DNA from: Geomonas limicola
GTDB taxonomy: Bacteria > Desulfobacterota > Desulfuromonadia > Geobacterales > Geobacteraceae
Direction of reading: 5' to 3'
Assembly: GCF_014193675.1 (NCBI RefSeq)
Contig: NZ_BLXZ01000004.1
Location: 462,828-526,827 of the forward strand
Length of the DNA stretch: 64,000 nt
Shown: positions 18,713-29,868 of the stretch, one piece after another
How the letters are laid out: every line of letters begins with the position of its first letter
Position numbering within the stretch: the first letter of the stretch is position 1
Translations under genes and position numbers: made by a program
The notes under the pieces: model-generated
What the model was told of the DNA's origin: nothing
The model's input: the letters and a program-made list of their open reading frames with translations, nothing else
The model's database searches: none

Positions 18713-18860
18713 GCACTACCTCCGGGAAGACATCTGGGCTCTCTCATACACCGCCCCATGAAATAGCGCTAGTAAAATCAGCACCTCTGTGCTGTAATGA
18801 CACCGCTTGTGCCTGCAGTCACCGGTTGCTTACGGATAGCAACGACGAGAGAGCCGTGTC

Positions 18861-20930
<2,070 letters not shown>

Positions 20931-20956
20931 GGGCACGTTTCCCCGAAAAGGAGCTC

Positions 20957-22537
20957 ATGGAAACCAACCTGAAACTCAAGCTGCTCTCCTACGACCGTGC
21001 CGGGGTGCTGGCGAGCCTCGCCACGCTGATGGCGGGGGAGCAGTTCAACATCGCGGCTCTCGACGTGGAGCGCGGCGACGGCAAGGCCACCCTCTACCTC
21101 GAGGCCGAGGGGAGCGCAGAGGGGAGCCAGCGCGTGGTGGAGCGCCTGAGCGCGCTGCCGGACCTTTTGGAGATCTCCTCGGTCCAGACCATGCCGCACG
21201 AGCAGCGCGAAAAGCGCATGCAGATCCTCCTGGACAGCGTAAGCGACGGCATCTTCTTCATCGACGAGGAGGGGAGCCTCGCGCTCATCAACCGGGTGGC
21301 CCAGCAGGCGCTGGGGATCGATCCGGCCCAGGCCTTGGGAAGCCGCATCACCACCCTTCCGCTTCCCGATTACACCATCCTCGAGTGCCTTTCCGGGCGC
21401 AGTTTCCTGAACCTCAAGAAAGACATCATCACCAAGAACGGCCGCCTGCAGTTCTTCGTCACCTGCAAGCCGATCACCAACAGGGAAGGGCGCATCATCG
21501 GCGCGGTCGAGATCATGAAGGACATGAAGGAGATCCGCAGCCTGGCGAACGCCGTCCTGCAGCCGCGCCAGATCACCTTCAGTGACATCATCGGCGAGAG
21601 CCGGGCAGTGAAGGACGCCATCGCCTTCGCCCAGAAGGTGGCGCGCACCGACTCCTATATCTCGATCCAGGGGGAGAGCGGCACCGGCAAGGAGCTCTTC
21701 GCCACCGCGATCCACTTCGCCAGCGGCAGAAGCGGCCCGTTTGTCCCGGTGAACTGCGCGGCGCTTCCCGAGCAGCTTCTGGAGAGCGAGCTCTTCGGCT
21801 TCGTTGGGGGGAGCTTCACCGGCGCGCGCAAGGAGGGGAAGCCCGGCCTCTTCGAGCTGGCCCGGGAAGGAACCATCTTCCTCGACGAGATCACCGAACT
21901 CCCCTTGCCGTTGCAGTCCAAGCTGTTGCGGGTGATCCAGGAAAAGAGCGTGCGCCGCATCGGCGGCACCCACGAGATCGCGGTGAACGCGCGGCTCATC
22001 ACCGCCACCAACAAGCGGCTCGAGCAGATGATCCGGGAGCGCTCCTTCCGCGAGGACCTCTACTACCGGATCAACGTGCTGCCGATCCACATCCCGCCAC
22101 TGCGCGAGCGTCCCGAGGACATCCCGCTTTTGGCGGAGCACTTCCTGATGCAGCTCAACTCCCTGCTGGACAAGAACATCCGGGGGTTCCAGCCGCAGGC
22201 GCTGGCCCGGCTTACCCGGCACGGCTGGCCGGGCAACGTCCGGGAGCTCAGGAACGTCATCGAGCGTGCCGCCATCCTCTGTTCCGGTGACCAGATCGAC
22301 AACGACAGTATCATGATCGGCTTCGACCTGGACAAGACCATCGCGGAGATGAAGAACCAGGCCCAGGGCGCCGACGCGACGCCGACCCTGCAGGCCCGGC
22401 TGGCAAGCTACGAGCGGCAGATCCTGGAGGAGACCATGTCGGCCTCGAGGAGCGTGCGGCAGGCCGCGCAGCGCTTGGGGATCTCGCACACCGCCCTTCT
22501 GAAAAAGCTGAAGAAGTACGCGCCGGCGGATACGTAG
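20957..22537 (+). CDS. TyrR-like sigma-54-dependent activator (ACT-PAS-AAA+-Fis HTH)
   Basis: 526 residues. Order: ACT domain (about 1-75), PAS (about 85-185, LDSVSDGIFFIDEEGSLALI), AAA+ activator domain (about 207-435) with Walker A GESGTGKE near 239, the sigma-54 contact loop GSFTGA at 285-290 in place of GAFTGA, and Walker B IFLDEITELP, then a Fis-type helix-turn-helix at the C-terminus (VRQAAQRLGISHTALLKKL). The ACT-PAS-AAA+-HTH order is that of TyrR/PhhR regulators of aromatic amino acid genes. The GSFTGA change is conservative, so sigma-54 activation is likely retained. The next operon downstream has a consensus sigma-54 promoter, its most likely target. Confidence 0.9.
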   Translation: METNLKLKLLSYDRAGVLASLATLMAGEQFNIAALDVERGDGKATLYLEAEGSAEGSQRVVERLSALPDLLEISSVQTMPHEQREKRMQILLDSVSDGIFFIDEEGSLALINRVAQQALGIDPAQALGSRITTLPLPDYTILECLSGRSFLNLKKDIITKNGRLQFFVTCKPITNREGRIIGAVEIMKDMKEIRSLANAVLQPRQITFSDIIGESRAVKDAIAFAQKVARTDSYISIQGESGTGKELFATAIHFASGRSGPFVPVNCAALPEQLLESELFGFVGGSFTGARKEGKPGLFELAREGTIFLDEITELPLPLQSKLLRVIQEKSVRRIGGTHEIAVNARLITATNKRLEQMIRERSFREDLYYRINVLPIHIPPLRERPEDIPLLAEHFLMQLNSLLDKNIRGFQPQALARLTRHGWPGNVRELRNVIERAAILCSGDQIDNDSIMIGFDLDKTIAEMKNQAQGADATPTLQARLASYERQILEETMSASRSVRQAAQRLGISHTALLKKLKKYAPADT

Positions 22538-22642
22538 GAGCCATATACTCACGTGGCCTCATGTTCCCCCTCTGAAAAAGGATCATTCGCGAATCTGGGA
22601 AGCGTGAATATGGTGCTATCAACCACATCTGGCAGCCCAACG

Positions 22643-22667
22643 CCCCCCCCTTTGGAAAAGGGGGGGG
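22643..22667. repeat. Dispersed C/G palindrome
   Basis: Eight C, TTTGGAAAA, eight G: a hairpin of the same family as copies at 12811, 33466, 51382, 54596 and 54679. No T-run follows. Confidence 0.65.
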
Positions 22668-22800
22668 ACGTAAAGCTCTCTTGCCGGCTAAAGTGGTTCC
22701 TTCTTCCGATGCTCCGGCGTGGATAATGCCACATAAAATGCTCCCACTCCCCCGACTTCTGTCCCTGCCCCCTCTTGCCGGCTGAACCAAAGCCTCCTTT

Positions 22801-22905
22801 TGGAAACTTAAGGAACCAGTGGCAACTTTTGTTTCCACCAAACAACCCTCATTTTTCGCGATCTTAGCTCTGGTTAACCTGGTCTGTGGTAGTAAAAGTT
22901 TCCAC
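22801..22905 (+). promoter_or_regulatory. Candidate enhancer sites for the sigma-54 activator
   Basis: TGGAAAC (22801-22807) and inverted copies GTTTCCA (22831-22837, 22899-22905) lie about 85-190 bp upstream of the sigma-54 promoter, the normal distance for activator binding. They do not match the E. coli TyrR box, so the link to the adjacent activator is inference from position and repetition. Confidence 0.3.
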
Positions 22906-22989
22906 TTGTTCGTCTCACCTTTGCAAAACCTTTCTTGCCAATCTTGTTATCTCTATTAAAATCAGCCTGTTAACAGTGTTTGGCCTCTC

Positions 22990-23004
22990 TGGCACGCACC
23001 TTGC
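22990..23004 (+). promoter_or_regulatory. Sigma-54 (RpoN) promoter
   Basis: TGGCAC-GCACC-TTGC matches the -24/-12 consensus (TGGCAC-N5-TTGC) exactly, 58 bp upstream of the first oxidoreductase gene. The neighbouring gene encodes a sigma-54 activator, which strengthens the call. Confidence 0.82.
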
Positions 23005-23061
23005 CGTATACAGCCCGCGAACGATCCCCTGCACCACGCAGTACGGTACCTGGAGGTAGCG

Positions 23062-25344
23062 ATGGAGCCCTGGCACGATAACAAGCTTTCCCCCGTAGCA
23101 CTCCCCGACGGAGTTTCCCTGCCGCTGGAGGTCCGGGTGCACGGCCGCGGCGGACAGGGGGGTGTCACCTGCGCCAAGCTCATTGCAGCCCTCTACGCCA
23201 GGATGGGCCTTGCCGTCCAGACCTTCGGCGATTACGGCAGCGAGCGTTCCGGCGCACCGGTCCAGGCCTTCACCCGGGTAGACCGCACCCGCATCACCAA
23301 CCGCAACAAGATCTACCGCCCGGATCACCTGCTGGTTCTCGACCCCGGGCTCCTGGAGACGCCGGTCCTCTCCGGTGTGGTACCGGGGGCGCTCATCCTG
23401 GTGAACGCGACTGCCCCGCCCGAGGCCTTCGCCGAACAGTTCCGCCACTTCCGCTACGCCGTCGTCGATGCCACCGAAATCGCCCGCGAGCAGGGGATCG
23501 GCTCCAGCTCCGTGGTCATCATCAATACCACCATCATCGGCGCCTACCTGCGCCTGCTCGGCCTGCCGCACGAGCTTTTGCGCGAGGTCTTCGCCAAGCT
23601 GGGGCTCTTGGGCGACCTTCCCGCGGCCGAGCTCGCCTACCAGCGGGTGCAGATCCGCGAGGCCGCCGAAGCCGGAGATGTCGAGGCGCAACCGGCAACC
23701 TTGAGCGCCGGGGTAGCCGAGGTTGCACCGCTCGCCGGCGCCGCACAGGATTTCCCCGTCGACCTGAAGACTGGCCTTTGGAGCAACCTCTCTCCCGGCT
23801 ATCGCAACTACACCCCGCCCTGCAACGCCGCCTGCCCTGCAGGAAACGACATCGTCGCCTTCATCCAGACCCTGAAAAAAGAGGGGCCGGAGGCGGCAGC
23901 GGCCGTCCTGCTGCGCACCCAGGCGCTCCCCGCGGTCTGCGGACGGGTCTGCCCGGCGCCCTGCATGAGCGACTGCAACCGCAAGGCGTTCGACGGCTCG
24001 GTCAACATCCGCAGCCTGGAGCGCTGGATTGCCGACCACGCCGAGCTCTCCCTCGAAAAAGAAACGGCGGCGATCCCGCGCCGCTTCGCCATCGTGGGGG
24101 GCGGGCCGGCGGGACTGAGCGCTGCCTACCAGCTCGCCCTGCGCGGCCACCAGGCAACCATCTACGAAGCCGCGCCGAAACTTGGTGGCGTGCTGCGCTA
24201 CGGCATCCCCGAGTTCCGGCTCCCCGCAGCGGTCCTGGACCGCGACCTTGCCCGCATCCAGGCCTTGGGCGTCCAGGCGGTGTGCGAACGGCCGGTCACC
24301 GGCGCAGAGCTGGCACGTTTGGCGAGCGAATACGACGCCGTACTCGTCTGCATCGGCTTCGGCGCACCGCACACCCTCGGCGTTCCCGGGGAAGAGCTGG
24401 CGGGGATCGAGCAGGGGCTCCCCTTCCTGGAGCGCGTCAAAACCACCGGTGAAAAAGTGTCCGGACAGGTCGTCGTAGTGGGCGGGGGGAACTCGGCCAT
24501 CGACTGCGCGCGAAGCGCCCTGCGCAGCGGCGCCGATTCGGTACGCATCGTCTACCGGCGCAGCCGCGAGGACATGCCCGCCATCGTGGAGGAGATCGCC
24601 GAGGCCGAGCAGGAGGGGATCCGCCTGATGACCCGGCGCCAGCCGGTCGTGGTAAGCGGCACCGGGCGGGTCACCGGGATTACCATTGCCGAGGTCGAAG
24701 CGGGTGCTCCCGATGCGAGCGGCCGCTGCCGTCCGGTGGTCACCGAGCGCACCACCGAGCTTCCCTGCGACCTGGTGCTGCTCGCATTGGGGCAGGTGAA
24801 CGAGCGGGAGCTGCTCCCCCGCGACTGGGAAGTGAAAGAGGGACGCATCTGGCAGGAAGGGAGCGCGCTGCCGGTCTGGCTGGCCGGCGACTGCTGCACC
24901 GGCGAGGGGACCGTGACCCACGCCATCGGCAACGCCCGCAGGACCGTTATCAGGATACTCGCGGAACTCGACGCCGGACCGCTGGAAACGCTGCCGGCCG
25001 CGGCGGATCAGGTGGTGGCTCCGGCCCAGATCCGCTTCTCCGCCTTCGAGGTGGATCCTCCCGGTCAGGATCGCCACATCCCCATTGCCCAGGCACGCCA
25101 GAGCTTCGCCGAGTTCAACCTCGGGCTGGACGGTCCCCAGGAGGCGCAGCGCTGCTTCTCCTGCGGGCAGTGCACCCAGTGCGATACCTGCCTCATCTAC
25201 TGCCCGGACGGCATCATCTACCGCAGCGCCGAGGGCTACCGGGTCGACCTGGAGCGCTGCAAGGGGTGCGGCATGTGCGTCGCCGAGTGCCCGCGCTGCG
25301 CCATGGAGATGCACGAGAAAAACGCACAGGGAGGCAAACCATGA
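23062..25344 (+). CDS. Fused 2-oxoacid oxidoreductase gamma subunit, GltD-like flavoprotein and ferredoxin
   Basis: 760 residues joining three modules. Residues about 15-200: gamma subunit of 2-oxoacid:acceptor oxidoreductases (VRVHGRGGQGGVTCAKL, FGDYGSERSGAPVQAF). About 250-640: GltD/DPYD-like iron-sulfur flavoprotein with N-terminal cysteines (CNAACPAGND, CGRVCPAPCMSDC), an FAD fold at VGGGPAGLSAAY and a second dinucleotide fold at VVGGGNSAIDCARSA. About 690-752: a delta-type ferredoxin with CFSCGQCTQCDTCLIYCPDG and CKGCGMCVAECPRC. It starts the operon and overlaps the alpha gene by 4 bp. It would pass electrons from oxoacid oxidation through Fe-S clusters to flavin and possibly NAD(P). The fusion order is unusual compared with the separate subunits most enzymes have. 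Confidence 0.9.
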   Translation: MEPWHDNKLSPVALPDGVSLPLEVRVHGRGGQGGVTCAKLIAALYARMGLAVQTFGDYGSERSGAPVQAFTRVDRTRITNRNKIYRPDHLLVLDPGLLETPVLSGVVPGALILVNATAPPEAFAEQFRHFRYAVVDATEIAREQGIGSSSVVIINTTIIGAYLRLLGLPHELLREVFAKLGLLGDLPAAELAYQRVQIREAAEAGDVEAQPATLSAGVAEVAPLAGAAQDFPVDLKTGLWSNLSPGYRNYTPPCNAACPAGNDIVAFIQTLKKEGPEAAAAVLLRTQALPAVCGRVCPAPCMSDCNRKAFDGSVNIRSLERWIADHAELSLEKETAAIPRRFAIVGGGPAGLSAAYQLALRGHQATIYEAAPKLGGVLRYGIPEFRLPAAVLDRDLARIQALGVQAVCERPVTGAELARLASEYDAVLVCIGFGAPHTLGVPGEELAGIEQGLPFLERVKTTGEKVSGQVVVVGGGNSAIDCARSALRSGADSVRIVYRRSREDMPAIVEEIAEAEQEGIRLMTRRQPVVVSGTGRVTGITIAEVEAGAPDASGRCRPVVTERTTELPCDLVLLALGQVNERELLPRDWEVKEGRIWQEGSALPVWLAGDCCTGEGTVTHAIGNARRTVIRILAELDAGPLETLPAAADQVVAPAQIRFSAFEVDPPGQDRHIPIAQARQSFAEFNLGLDGPQEAQRCFSCGQCTQCDTCLIYCPDGIIYRSAEGYRVDLERCKGCGMCVAECPRCAMEMHEKNAQGGKP

Positions 25345-26501
25345 AGGGCGAACTTCTGAGTGCCAATCACGCCGCGGCACTGGCGGCCACCCTCGCCGCG
25401 CGCGCCAACCGCTTCGGTCGCGGCTTCTGCAGCGGCGTCTATCCCATAACCCCCTCCACCGAGTGCATGGAGTTTCTCTGCAATCAGACGATCGAGAAGG
25501 GGAAGGTGGTGCGCGTCGAGAGCGAGCACAGCGCCATGGGGGTCTGTATCGGAGCGGCTGCGGCCGGTGCGCGCTCCTTCACGGCAACCGCCTCTAACGG
25601 CCTTGCCTATATGGCGGAGAACTGCGTCGCGGCGGCGAGTCTGCGTCTCCCCATCGTTTTGACCGTTGCCAACCGGACCCTGGGCCCCCCGTGGAACATC
25701 TGGGCCGATCACGGCGACGCGCTCATGCTGCGCGACCTGGGGCTGATCCAGTTTTACTGCGCCGACAACCAGGAAGTCTTCGACACCGTCCTGGCGGCCT
25801 TCCGCCTGGCCGAGGACCCGCGGGTGCTGATGCCGGTCATGGTCTGCATGGAAGGGTTCATCCTCTCCCACACCGTGGCGCAGACCGACGTCCCCAGCCA
25901 GGAAGAGGTGGACGCTTTTCTGCCGCCCACGCGGGTGCCGCAGCAGCTGGGGACCACCCCGCATTCCTTGGGACAGATAGAACTGCCGCGCCAGACCGAG
26001 GCACACCGCAAGCAGCACCACGAGGCGATGCGCGGGGCGCAGGCGGTGCTTGACGAGGTCTGCGCCGAGTTCGAGCGCACCTTCCAGCGCGAACTCCCGG
26101 GTGCTGTGGTTCCCTACAGTATGGAGGATGCCGAGACCGTCATCGTCTCCCTGGGTACCATGGGGCTTACCGCCGAGCGGGTAGTGAACCGGCTGCGCGA
26201 GCGCGGTCAGAAGGTGGGTGCGCTGCGGGTCCGGCTGTTCCGCCCCTTGCCGGTACAGGAGCTGCGCCGCCAGTTGGCAGGGAAGAGGCGGCTCGCGGTG
26301 CTGGACCGGGACCTGAGTGTCGGCCTGGGGGGCATTCTCTGGTGCGAGTTGCGCGGCATTGCCGACCCTGGCGCGCTGGTGCAGAACTACCTCACCGGCT
26401 TGGGGGGCGGCGACGTCTGCCCCGAGCACCTGGAGCGGATCCTGGAGGATCTCTGCAGTCGCAGCGAGGCCGGCGACCCGGTCTTTTTGGAGGATCTATG
26501 A
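25341..26501 (+). CDS. 2-oxoacid:ferredoxin oxidoreductase alpha subunit (PorA-like)
   Basis: 386 residues. Pyrimidine-binding and transketolase-like subunit of the oxoacid ferredoxin oxidoreductase. Seen: GVYPITPSTECMEFL near residue 34 (the conserved YPITPST motif), ESEHSAMGVCIGAAAAGARSFTATASNGLAYMAE split over 65-100, a middle linker near 190-260, and a C-terminal domain (FRPLPVQEL, LDRDLSVGLGG). The ATG at 25341 overlaps the upstream stop (ATGA) and has GGGAGG upstream. The substrate (pyruvate, indolepyruvate, branched-chain oxoacid) cannot be fixed; a TyrR-like regulator next door hints at aromatic or amino-acid-derived oxoacids. Confidence 0.92.
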   Translation: MKGELLSANHAAALAATLAARANRFGRGFCSGVYPITPSTECMEFLCNQTIEKGKVVRVESEHSAMGVCIGAAAAGARSFTATASNGLAYMAENCVAAASLRLPIVLTVANRTLGPPWNIWADHGDALMLRDLGLIQFYCADNQEVFDTVLAAFRLAEDPRVLMPVMVCMEGFILSHTVAQTDVPSQEEVDAFLPPTRVPQQLGTTPHSLGQIELPRQTEAHRKQHHEAMRGAQAVLDEVCAEFERTFQRELPGAVVPYSMEDAETVIVSLGTMGLTAERVVNRLRERGQKVGALRVRLFRPLPVQELRRQLAGKRRLAVLDRDLSVGLGGILWCELRGIADPGALVQNYLTGLGGGDVCPEHLERILEDLCSRSEAGDPVFLEDL

Positions 26502-27424
26502 TGAACGAACCGCTTCTCGGGGGCATGGCGCAGACCGTGCTTGATCGCGGCGAGCCGCTCTTGCGCCCGGGCAACACCAACTGCGGCGGCTGCGGCATGT
26601 CGAACCTGATGCAGATGCTGAGGCGCGCGGTGGCCGACCGACCGGTGCAACTCATCATTCCCGCCTGCTGTGGAGCCATCGCAGCCGGCTCCTTCCCGCA
26701 GAGCGGCTATGGAGCCCCCACCCTGCTCACCACCTTCGCCTCCGCAGCGGCAGCGGCCAGCGGTGCAGCGAACGTGGCCCAGTTGAACGGTGAGGAAACC
26801 CGGGTCATCTGCCTGGCCGGCGACGGCGGCACCTACGACATCGGTTTCGCCACCATGTCGGCCGCTGCCGAGCGTAACGAGGACATCCTCTACATCTGCT
26901 ACGACAACGAGATCTATGGGAACACGGGAGGCCAGCGCTCCTCGGCGACTCCGGCCGGTGCGGTCACCAGCAACACCCCCGGCGGCAAGAAAGAAGAGAA
27001 GAAGGATCTGATGGCCATCATGGCCGCGCATCGGATCCCCTATGCCGCTTCGCTTTCCCTGGCGCACGCCGACGACACCATGAGGAAGCTGAGACACGCG
27101 CTCGACTTGAAGGGATTCCGCTTCCTGCACGTGCTCTCCCCCTGTCCGACCGGCTGGAAGTCCGAGCCAGCCCTGGGGATCGAGCTGGTGCGGCTTGCGG
27201 TGCGCTCCGGCATCTTCCCCGTCTTCGAGGTCTTCGACGGTCAGCGCCACCAGATCAACATCGAGCCCGATTTCTCCGACGAGGCGCTGGAGATGTACCT
27301 CTCCCTGCAGCGCAGGTTCCAGCGCTCGGGGCTGAAGGCTGCCGACCTGCGCCCCGCCATCGATCGCCACTGGCAGAACCTGCGCGTCCTAAGCGGCAGG
27401 ATCGTCCCGGCGAAGAGGGTATAA
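26498..27424 (+). CDS. 2-oxoacid:ferredoxin oxidoreductase beta subunit, TPP-binding (PorB-like)
   Basis: 308 residues. Thiamine-diphosphate-binding subunit: CGGCGMSNLM near residue 29 contributes cluster cysteines, GDGGTYDIGFATMSAAAERN near 110 is the TPP/Mg motif, and YDNEIYGNTGGQRSSATPAG near 132 is the signature of pyruvate-type beta subunits. It overlaps the alpha stop by 4 bp (ATGA). A second ATG at 26501 has better spacing to GGAGG (26489-26493), so the true start may be one codon later. With the two preceding genes it completes an alpha-beta-gamma-delta enzyme in three polypeptides. Confidence 0.92.
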   Translation: MMNEPLLGGMAQTVLDRGEPLLRPGNTNCGGCGMSNLMQMLRRAVADRPVQLIIPACCGAIAAGSFPQSGYGAPTLLTTFASAAAAASGAANVAQLNGEETRVICLAGDGGTYDIGFATMSAAAERNEDILYICYDNEIYGNTGGQRSSATPAGAVTSNTPGGKKEEKKDLMAIMAAHRIPYAASLSLAHADDTMRKLRHALDLKGFRFLHVLSPCPTGWKSEPALGIELVRLAVRSGIFPVFEVFDGQRHQINIEPDFSDEALEMYLSLQRRFQRSGLKAADLRPAIDRHWQNLRVLSGRIVPAKRV

Positions 27425-27459
27425 GGGGACTGACGCACCACTAACGAAAGGAGTAACCG

Positions 27460-28017
27460 ATGCGCAAATACGTAGGTGAAAGGGTGAAAAAGCTGCGTGA
27501 GGCACAGGGGCTGGCGCTGGAGCAGGTCTGCAAATTGACCGGCATCCCCGCCGACCAATTGCGCGCCATCGAGGAAGGCGAATCGGTGCCGGCCATCGGC
27601 GTGGTGATCAAACTCTCGCGGGTGCTCGGCTCCCGGATGGAGGGGCTGCTGCACGGCGGAGGGATGGTCTCCGAATCGCTCACCATCTGCCGCTCGGGCG
27701 AGTCGCTCGTCCCCGAACAGGGCGATACCAACCAGGGGTACGCCTACAAGTCGCTCACCCGTCCCGGGACCGCCGGGCACCTCATGGAGCCGTTCCTGCT
27801 CTCCTTCGATCCCCATTCCGAGCCGGGAGTGCCGATCAGCCACGACGGCCAGGAGTTCGTCTTCGTACTGGACGGCGAAATAGAGCTCTTCTACGACGGG
27901 CAGAGCTATCGCCTGGCGCGCGGCGACAGCGCCTACCTGGACGCCTCCCGCCCCCACACCTTTCACGGCCTGGGCGACCGGCTGGCCCAGATGATGGCGG
28001 TGGTCAGCTCCGGCTAA
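27460..28017 (+). CDS. XRE-family regulator with C-terminal cupin domain
   Basis: 185 residues: helix-turn-helix of the XRE type at about 1-65 (RVKKLREAQGLALEQVCKLTGI, IEEGESVPAIGVVIKLSRVLG) and a cupin at about 105-182 (HDGQEFVFVLDGEIELFYDG, ARGDSAYLDASRPHTFHGLG). This two-domain type usually represses or activates metabolic genes in response to a small ligand held by the cupin. AAGGAGT precedes the ATG. It lies 35 bp after the beta subunit on the same strand, so it is probably co-transcribed with the oxoacid oxidoreductase and may regulate it. The ligand is unknown. Confidence 0.88.
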   Translation: MRKYVGERVKKLREAQGLALEQVCKLTGIPADQLRAIEEGESVPAIGVVIKLSRVLGSRMEGLLHGGGMVSESLTICRSGESLVPEQGDTNQGYAYKSLTRPGTAGHLMEPFLLSFDPHSEPGVPISHDGQEFVFVLDGEIELFYDGQSYRLARGDSAYLDASRPHTFHGLGDRLAQMMAVVSSG

Positions 28018-28066
28018 CGCCTCTTTTTCCTTCCACGGCTACCGCCAAAGGTGATACTTTGTCGGC

Positions 28067-29770
28067 ATGTCCTGGAAAGTCATCGAAAACCGACGCAAAA
28101 CCTTGGCAGGAGAGAGCGGAGTGCTGCAGCAAAAGCGCGGCGGCCGCCTCTCCTGCTGCGTGGTCTACCCCAACCGCTACCATTCCGCAATGAGCAACCT
28201 CGGGTTCCAGACGGTGTACGCACTGTTGAACGAACACCCCGAGGTGGTCTGCGACCGCGCCTTTCTCCCCGACCGCGAGGAGTTGGCTGAGCTGGATCGC
28301 ACCCGCGGGACGCTCCTCTCGCTGGAAACCCAGCGACCGCTCTCCTCTTTCGATCTCATAGCCTTCTCGGTCTCCTTTGAAAGCGATTACCTGAACATCC
28401 CGGCGATCTTCCGGCTCTCGGGCATTCCGCCGCTTGCCGCAGAACGCTCTCCTTTGCAGCCCCTGGTGCTTGCCGGCGGCGCCGCCCTCTTTCTCAATCC
28501 GGAGCCGGTAGCCCCGCTTTTGGATCTGGTCTGCATCGGCGAGGCGGAACCGCTGCTCCCGGCAGTCGTCGACCTCCTTCTCGAGGGGGCGGAGCATCGG
28601 GACGACCTGCTCGAGCGGGCCGCGCAGCTCCCGGGAGTCTACGTCCCCGCCCTCTACGAGCCGGTCTATGATGGCTGCCGCCAGCTGGCCTTCAAGGCAC
28701 GCTCCGGGGCCCCCGACAGGGTGCCTCGCATCTGGGATCCCGATATCGAGGCGCGCCCCACGGTGACCGAGATCCACACCGAGGCCACCGAGTTCTCCGG
28801 GATGCACCTGGTGGAGCTGTCGCGTGGTTGCCCGCGTGCCTGCCGCTTCTGCGCCGCCGGGTTCATCTACCTGCCGTACCGTACCAGGTCGGTGGATGTC
28901 GTGCGCGAGGAGGTGCTGAAGGGCGTTGCGGAAGGGCGCAAGGTGGGGCTCGTCGCTGCGGCAGTATCGGACTACCGCGGCATCGGTTCGCTCTGCCAGG
29001 AGATCATCGCTGCGGGCGGGACCTTCTCGGTCTCCTCGTTTCGGATCGATCACCTCGACTCCGCCATGATCGAGGCGCTCAAGGCCAGCGGACAGAAGAC
29101 GGTGGCGCTCGCCCCGGAAGGCGGCTCGCAAAGGCTGCGCGACCTGATCCGCAAGGGGATCGACGAGGAGCAGATCCTCTCGGCCTGTGACCTCTTGATT
29201 GGCCACGACATCCTGAACCTGAAGCTCTACTTCATCATCGGGCTCCCCACCGAGACCGACCAGGATCTCGAGGAACTGGTCGCGCTGGTATTGAAGATCC
29301 GGGAGCGCGTGGTTACTGCGGCGAAGGCGAACAAGCGACTCGGCGAGATCCAGCTTTCGGTGAACCCGTTCATCCCCAAGCCGTTCACCCCGTTTCAGTG
29401 GTGCGGCATGGAGGAGATCAAGAGCATCGAGAAAAAATGGAAGTTTTTGCAGAAGGCCTTCGGCAAACACGCCAACCTGCGCATCCAGATGGAGAGCCCC
29501 CGCGAGGCCTACCAGCAGGCGCTCTTCTCGCGCGGCGACCGCAGGCTGGCAGCGCTGCTCATCGCGGCGGACCGGCAGGGTAACTGGAAGAGCGCCCTGC
29601 GGGAACTCGACTTCGACAGTGACAGCTTCGTCTACCGGGACATTCCGCTCGACGAGATGCTACCCTGGTCATTCATCGACGGCGGCGACGATGCGCGGCT
29701 GGTGCGGGAGTATCGGCGGGCGTTCGGACTGCCGCTTGGCGAGGGGGAGGTCGGGGAGGATAACCTGTAG
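28067..29770 (+). CDS. B12-binding-type radical SAM protein
   Basis: 567 residues. The N-terminal part (about 20-190) looks like a Rossmann B12-binding-like domain (VVYPNRYHSAMSNLGFQTVY), followed by a radical SAM core with the cluster motif CxxxCxxC at C255, C259, C262 (CPRACRFCAAG), a glutamate-rich strand (LAPEGGSQRLRDL) and FIIGLPTETDQDLEEL. The C-terminal part (about 440-565) has no recognised family. Related proteins of unknown substrate occur widely in Geobacter-type genomes. Starts with ATG 49 bp after the XRE-cupin gene. The reaction cannot be predicted beyond radical chemistry. Confidence 0.82.
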   Translation: MSWKVIENRRKTLAGESGVLQQKRGGRLSCCVVYPNRYHSAMSNLGFQTVYALLNEHPEVVCDRAFLPDREELAELDRTRGTLLSLETQRPLSSFDLIAFSVSFESDYLNIPAIFRLSGIPPLAAERSPLQPLVLAGGAALFLNPEPVAPLLDLVCIGEAEPLLPAVVDLLLEGAEHRDDLLERAAQLPGVYVPALYEPVYDGCRQLAFKARSGAPDRVPRIWDPDIEARPTVTEIHTEATEFSGMHLVELSRGCPRACRFCAAGFIYLPYRTRSVDVVREEVLKGVAEGRKVGLVAAAVSDYRGIGSLCQEIIAAGGTFSVSSFRIDHLDSAMIEALKASGQKTVALAPEGGSQRLRDLIRKGIDEEQILSACDLLIGHDILNLKLYFIIGLPTETDQDLEELVALVLKIRERVVTAAKANKRLGEIQLSVNPFIPKPFTPFQWCGMEEIKSIEKKWKFLQKAFGKHANLRIQMESPREAYQQALFSRGDRRLAALLIAADRQGNWKSALRELDFDSDSFVYRDIPLDEMLPWSFIDGGDDARLVREYRRAFGLPLGEGEVGEDNL

Positions 29771-29868
29771 GGGGGAATAATCATCCGCCCAGCGCGCCGT
29801 TAGGCGCGTAAAAACAGGCGCTCGGCATCTGCCTGGGCTTCGTGTCGGTTCTCCCCTGCAGAAGAGCC

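Larger units (their letters stand above)
22538..23061. other. Regulatory gap before the oxoacid oxidoreductase operon
   Basis: 524 bp without a gene. It contains a copy of the dispersed C/G palindrome at 22643-22667 (which may also end the activator transcript), three TGGAAAC/GTTTCCA half-sites at 22801-22905, and a sigma-54 promoter at 22990-23004. Confidence 0.7.
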
